Shown in pieces: positions 5,898-9,114 of a stretch of 9,114 nt of DNA. The notes beneath the pieces were generated by a model. It was given only the letters and a program-made list of their open reading frames with translations. It was not told the origin of the DNA and did not search any database. Source of the DNA: Alphaproteobacteria bacterium. GTDB taxonomy: Bacteria; Pseudomonadota; Alphaproteobacteria; CAAGCB01; CAG-977. The stretch is taken from contig JAJXEL010000084.1 in assembly GCA_021639925.1 (NCBI GenBank), forward strand, positions 1-9,114. Direction: 5' to 3'. Made by a program: the position numbers and the translations under genes. The number at the start of each line of letters is the position of its first letter. The first letter of the stretch is position 1.

Positions 5898-6641
5898 CTA
5901 TTGCCTGACTGCCCGCAAAAACGCCGCGCGGTCGGTATAAACTTTTCCGCCGGTTTCAGCCGAAGAAAAAGAAACCGTGTCAAGTCTTTCGTCCGACAGG
6001 ACCAAATCTTTTATCCCGACAGAAGAAACAACGTACTTTTCACGGGGATTCGAAAGACTGAGAGACACTTTTTCAGCCCTCAGCGCCCCAACGGTCACAT
6101 CCTGAGTTTTATTTTGCGCGTCTTTCACAACGGGCATTAAAATATCTTTCATTATCGTTTTTTCCGCCGAATATTTCAGCGACCGTTTTTGTTCGCCGTC
6201 TTCTTTTTTTTCGGTCAGCGTCATATCGGCCGACGCCCCCGTCAGCTCAAGTTGAGAAACAGTGAGCCGTTTTTCTTTAATAGAAGCCAGAAATTCCCTT
6301 AAATTGACCTTAACTTTGGCAAAAACAATGCTTCCCTGCAGATCCGGACGTGTTATTTGAATTGTAAAACCGGTAAAGTTCAGATCATAATTCGTGTCTA
6401 TTTCAAAAAAGTCATATGAAACTTTTGTGTTTTTAAACAACTTAAAAAACTGAACGAAAGCAAAATCCAGAACGGAATCCAAAATATTGTCTTTCGTTCT
6501 TTGCGAATGGGGAATACGCAGCTTAATCGACGCTTCCGGTGCCGGAGCGTCCGGATCCGCCGCGGGCGTCTGTGCCCGGGACGACGCCGCCGCGCCGGTA
6601 AAAGCAAAAAGAAACAGCATTATTTTAAAAAAAATATTCAT
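5898..6641 (-). CDS. Hypothetical exported protein
   Basis: I do not recognise a family. The 247-aa product starts with a classic Sec signal peptide: K6, a hydrophobic stretch of about residues 7-19, and a likely cleavage after A23 in SSRA-QT. A short Pro/Ala-rich segment (about 26-38) follows. The mature part alternates charged and hydrophobic residues in strand-like stretches, for example NYDLNFTGFTIQITRPDLQG and SIVFAKVKVNLREF, and has no membrane span. This resembles a periplasmic beta-rich protein, loosely like AsmA- or DUF2125-type lipid-linked proteins, but no diagnostic motif supports that. AAAGG about 10 nt upstream supports the ATG. It is divergent from sfsA and followed by a 79-bp spacer before the epimerase gene, where I see no clear terminator or promoter. 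Confidence 0.8.
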   Translation of the reverse strand: MNIFFKIMLFLFAFTGAAASSRAQTPAADPDAPAPEASIKLRIPHSQRTKDNILDSVLDFAFVQFFKLFKNTKVSYDFFEIDTNYDLNFTGFTIQITRPDLQGSIVFAKVKVNLREFLASIKEKRLTVSQLELTGASADMTLTEKKEDGEQKRSLKYSAEKTIMKDILMPVVKDAQNKTQDVTVGALRAEKVSLSLSNPREKYVVSSVGIKDLVLSDERLDTVSFSSAETGGKVYTDRAAFLRAVRQ

Positions 6642-6691
6642 TCGTTTTGACCTTTAAAAAACAATCCCTTACACTTCCCTGACAAGCATAC

Positions 6692-6716
6692 CATGTTTTT
6701 TGACGAAAAAAACATG
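6692..6716. repeat. AT-rich inverted repeat between divergent genes
   Basis: CATGTTTTTT (6692-6701) and AAAAAACATG (6707-6716) are perfect 10-bp inverted copies around a five-base centre GACGA. They lie in the 101-bp spacer between the start of the exported-protein gene and that of sfsA. No transcript ends here, so an operator or shared promoter element is more likely than a terminator. TTGACG (6700-6705) within it resembles a -35 toward sfsA, but no good -10 follows. Confidence 0.5.
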
Positions 6717-6742
6717 TTAAAAAATACGGAACGAATAAAGAA

Positions 6743-7453
6743 ATGGACTTTCAATCGCCATTATATAAAGCTTTTCTGGTCAGACGGTATTCCAAAGTCC
6801 TGGCAGATGTTCGTCTGGAAACCGGAGAAACGGCAACGGCTTTTTGTTCCAATACAACGCGAATGGCGTCCTTGTCCGATCCCGGAACGGAAATTTATCT
6901 GTCTTATCGCGACAAAGAATACCGGCGGCTGCAATTTGCCTGGGAAATCGCCGCCGTCAACGGATCAATGGTCGGCGTGAATATGGACAGGCAAAAAGAT
7001 CTGGTTATCGAAGCCGTCATGAATTCGGCGATTTACGAATTAGGCGGCTATGCGAAAATAGAAAAAACAAAACCGCCTTCAGCGTCATCGTCGTATCTGG
7101 ATCTGGTTTTAACGCCGGAAGAAAACAGCGGTTATCCCGTATGCAAAGTCGCGATCGCCCCCGTTTACCAAAAACACGGGGCGGAACTGCTTTTCCCCGA
7201 CGGTATAGACGTTGCCAATCATCATACCCTTAAACAGCTGGCCGCAGCGCTGCAGGCCGGCGAAAGGGCCGTTTTAATCCTGCTGGCGCAAAGAATCGAC
7301 TGCATCGGCGCGCGCGCGCAATGGGCCGCAGACGCGCAGTATCTGGTGGATTTAAAGAATTTATATGATAAGGGCTTGGAAATTATCTGCTGCGGCTGTA
7401 GTGTATCACTGCAGGGAATATGGGTTACGGCCCGTCTGCCCTTTACTTTTTAG
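6743..7453 (+). CDS. sfsA: SfsA family protein with divergent active-site motifs
   Basis: SfsA was named as a sugar-fermentation stimulation protein of E. coli; the family is now linked to DNA binding and nuclease activity. The 236-aa length and overall layout fit: SPLYKAFLVRRYSKVLADV (5-23), CSNTTRM (35-41, usually NTGRM/NTGAM), the region around YLDLVL (118-123), LLFPDG (149-154) and the C-terminal AQYLVDLKNLYDKGLEII. The conserved nuclease-like aspartate (D120) and lysine (K135) remain. The glutamate of the usual EVKSVTL motif is replaced (VCKVAIA, V133), SRIDF has become SYLDL, and the usual RG-KHL after FPDA is NHHTL here. It is therefore probably a divergent, possibly non-catalytic SfsA. 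No strong ribosome binding site is visible. It is followed by map after 15 nt, the order common in Alphaproteobacteria. Confidence 0.83.
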   Translation: MDFQSPLYKAFLVRRYSKVLADVRLETGETATAFCSNTTRMASLSDPGTEIYLSYRDKEYRRLQFAWEIAAVNGSMVGVNMDRQKDLVIEAVMNSAIYELGGYAKIEKTKPPSASSSYLDLVLTPEENSGYPVCKVAIAPVYQKHGAELLFPDGIDVANHHTLKQLAAALQAGERAVLILLAQRIDCIGARAQWAADAQYLVDLKNLYDKGLEIICCGCSVSLQGIWVTARLPFTF

Positions 7454-7468
7454 AGACGAGAAAATCTG

Positions 7469-8263
7469 ATGACAAAAGAAGAAATTATCATTCATTCCCC
7501 CGAAGATTACGAAGGCATGCGCCGCGCGGGCAGACTGGCGGCCGAAACGCTGGACATGATTACGCCTTATGTCCAGCCCGGCATTACGACAGAAGAACTG
7601 GATACGCTGTGCAACGACTTTATCCTGGCCAACGGCGGCGTTTCGGCCTGCCTGGGGTACAGGGGATATCCCAAATCCGTCTGCATTTCGTTAAACCATG
7701 TTATCTGCCACGGTATTCCCGGGCCGCGCAAACTGGTTTCGGGCGATATTTTAAATATTGACGTAACCGTTATTTTAGACGGGTGGTATGGCGATACCAG
7801 CCGCATGTATACGGTCGGAAAGATTCCGGTTAAGGCCAGACGATTAATCGACGTTACTTTCGAAACGATGTGGCGCGGCATTGAAAAAGTCAAACCCGGC
7901 GCGACACTGGGTGATATCGGCCACGCCATGCAGGTTTATGCGGAATCGCAAAGATGTTCCGTTGTCAAAGATTTCTGCGGACACGGACTGGGACGCGTTT
8001 TCCATTGCGCCCCGAACGTGTTGAATTTCGGCCGGCCCAAAGAAGGGCTGGTACTGCAGGAAGGTATGTTTTTCACGATCGAACCGATGGTTAATCTGGG
8101 CGGCGACGATTTGAAAATCTTGTCTGACGGCTGGACGGCGGTAACGCGCGACATGTCTTTGTCGGCCCAATTCGAACATTCTCTGGCCGTTACGTCAACG
8201 GGATACGAAATATTCACCGCTTCGCCGAAAGGATTGGACCGTCCGCCTTATCAGGAAAAATAA
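7469..8263 (+). CDS. map: Methionine aminopeptidase, type I
   Basis: This enzyme removes the initiator methionine from nascent proteins whose second residue is small; it is essential in most bacteria. The 264-aa protein has all five metal ligands of the family: D98 (NIDVT), D109 (GDTSR), H172 (GHGLG), E205 (TIEPM) and E236 (FEHS). It also has the substrate-binding histidines H81 (CHGIP) and H179 (VFHCAP). These sit one residue later than in the E. coli enzyme, so this is the short type Ia form without an N-terminal extension. The purine-rich stretch GAGACGAGAAAA ahead of the ATG is a weak ribosome binding site. It lies 15 nt after sfsA and 1 nt before radC, in a probable operon. Confidence 0.97.
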   Translation: MTKEEIIIHSPEDYEGMRRAGRLAAETLDMITPYVQPGITTEELDTLCNDFILANGGVSACLGYRGYPKSVCISLNHVICHGIPGPRKLVSGDILNIDVTVILDGWYGDTSRMYTVGKIPVKARRLIDVTFETMWRGIEKVKPGATLGDIGHAMQVYAESQRCSVVKDFCGHGLGRVFHCAPNVLNFGRPKEGLVLQEGMFFTIEPMVNLGGDDLKILSDGWTAVTRDMSLSAQFEHSLAVTSTGYEIFTASPKGLDRPPYQEK

Positions 8264-8264
8264 T

Positions 8265-9005
8265 ATGCCGAAGAATTCAGATGAAGCGCAGCTTTTGGAT
8301 ATTATTATCGATCAGCCGGAAGAACGGAGCAGCGCTCATTATTTAGGCCATCGCGACCGTCTGCGCAGAAAAGTATTAACGTTCGGTCCGGATATGTTGC
8401 AGGATTACGAGCTGCTGGAATTTTTGTTGACCTTTGCCATTCCCAGAAGAGACGTCAAGCCTTTGGCAAAAGAAATGATCGAAATATTCGGCTCTTTCGC
8501 CGACGTAATGGACGCTTCGCCCGAAGAACTCAAACGCGTCAAAGGCATCAAGGATAACGCCGCCGCTTTAATCGCCGCGGTCCGCGGCAGCGCCGTTCGT
8601 CTGGCGAAAAACCGTATTTCCTCCGGTCCCGTGATCAAAGACTGGGATTCGCTGATCAAATACTGCAAAATTGATATGGGGCAAAGAAAAACGGAATGTC
8701 TGCGTATTATTTTTCTGGACGCCCGCAGCCGTCTGATCAAAGACGAAATCGTTCAAAAAGGCTCTGTCAGCCAAACGCCCGTTTATCCGCGCGAAATTGC
8801 CCGCAGAGCTTTGGAATTAGGCGCTTCGGCAATCGTTATGGTGCATAATCACCCCGCCGGCGACCTGCGTCCGTCAAAAAACGATATCATGATGACAAAA
8901 GCCGTTTTAAACGCTTTGACGTCTTTGGAAATCGCTCTGATCGACCACCTGATCATATCCAAAACGGGACACGTGTCGTTTAAAGCCTGCGGTTACCTGA
9001 AATAA
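8265..9005 (+). CDS. radC: RadC family (UPF0758) JAB/MPN-domain protein
   Basis: RadC proteins are widespread. The name comes from a DNA-repair phenotype later attributed to another gene, so the function remains uncertain. The 246-aa protein has an N-terminal part (about 24-115) with a helix-hairpin-helix-like segment around FGSFADVMDASPEELKRVKG (75-94), which suggests DNA contact. A C-terminal JAB/MPN metalloprotease-like domain (about 122-246) follows. Its metal motif is complete: E161, then H194-N-H196, S204 and D207 (HxH-x7-S-x2-D). The ATG is 1 nt after the map stop codon, and AGGAAA within the end of map serves as ribosome binding site, so translational coupling is likely. It converges with the next gene, leaving only 2 bp between stop codons and no visible terminator. 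Confidence 0.94.
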   Translation: MPKNSDEAQLLDIIIDQPEERSSAHYLGHRDRLRRKVLTFGPDMLQDYELLEFLLTFAIPRRDVKPLAKEMIEIFGSFADVMDASPEELKRVKGIKDNAAALIAAVRGSAVRLAKNRISSGPVIKDWDSLIKYCKIDMGQRKTECLRIIFLDARSRLIKDEIVQKGSVSQTPVYPREIARRALELGASAIVMVHNHPAGDLRPSKNDIMMTKAVLNALTSLEIALIDHLIISKTGHVSFKACGYLK

Positions 9006-9007
9006 AA

Positions 9008-9114
9008 TCAGCCGGCCATAAAAATCGACGACCCCAGCCGCGCGATTCCCGCCCCCAGAACATTAATTACCGTGCAGATATTCCACAGCTTTACCTGCGC
9101 GCCGTCCATCAGAA
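9008..9114 (-). CDS. C-terminal 34-35 codons of an unidentified minus-strand gene (cut by window edge)
   Basis: An open frame enters from the right edge on the minus strand and ends with TGA at 9008-9010. The visible tail includes MDGAQVKLWNICTVINVLG and then AGIARLGSSIFMAG, moderately hydrophobic with a possible membrane-associated helix. Too little is visible to name a family. Evidence for coding is the uninterrupted frame and its close convergent packing with radC; the assignment is therefore tentative. Confidence 0.5.
   Translation of the reverse strand, partial: LMDGAQVKLWNICTVINVLGAGIARLGSSIFMAG

Noticed and set aside
1..9114. Mobile elements, CRISPR arrays, toxin-antitoxin pairs, defence genes, tRNA or rRNA
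   Set aside because: I read all spacers and both strands for these and saw no transposase, regular repeat-spacer pattern, RNA gene signature or paired small genes. All recognisable genes are housekeeping, metabolic or flagellar.

Overview
The window looks like chromosomal housekeeping DNA of an alphaproteobacterium-like, probably fermentative and flagellated bacterium. The evidence is the gene order sfsA-map-radC and the aroQ-accB pair (both common in Alphaproteobacteria, the latter also in other Proteobacteria), a flagellar hook gene behind a textbook sigma-54 promoter, and moderate GC with AT-rich spacers. The taxon is an inference from gene order and protein style, not a measurement. I see no insertion sequence, phage gene, CRISPR array, tRNA or rRNA.

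Layout. On the minus strand at 1-757, aroQ (type II dehydroquinase) is followed by accB (biotin carboxyl carrier protein), which is cut by the left edge. A divergent control region (758-912) separates aroQ from a single-gene flgE-like unit on the plus strand (913-2178), which has its own sigma-54 promoter and strong terminator. The spacer 2209-2420 has no convincing gene for a protein but holds a compact candidate structured RNA of about 125 nt with its own promoter and terminator. This is the least explained element here.

Then come minus-strand genes: arcC (carbamate kinase) with a good sigma-70 promoter embedded in an inverted repeat, pyk (pyruvate kinase), a galM/YphB-like aldose 1-epimerase, and an exported protein I do not recognise. 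After a divergent spacer with an AT-rich inverted repeat, the plus strand carries a tight cluster sfsA-map-radC. Its SfsA has lost several residues normally conserved in that family. The right edge holds the last 34 codons of an unidentified minus-strand gene converging on radC.

How they fit together. pyk and arcC both encode enzymes that make ATP by substrate-level phosphorylation, and with a mutarotase they fit sugar and arginine/carbamoyl-phosphate catabolism at low oxygen. aroQ and accB are biosynthetic (aromatic amino acids, fatty acids). map and radC are housekeeping. No clear new multi-gene system is visible. The points worth following are the orphan RNA, the curved-DNA-like sigma-54 promoter and the degenerate SfsA.
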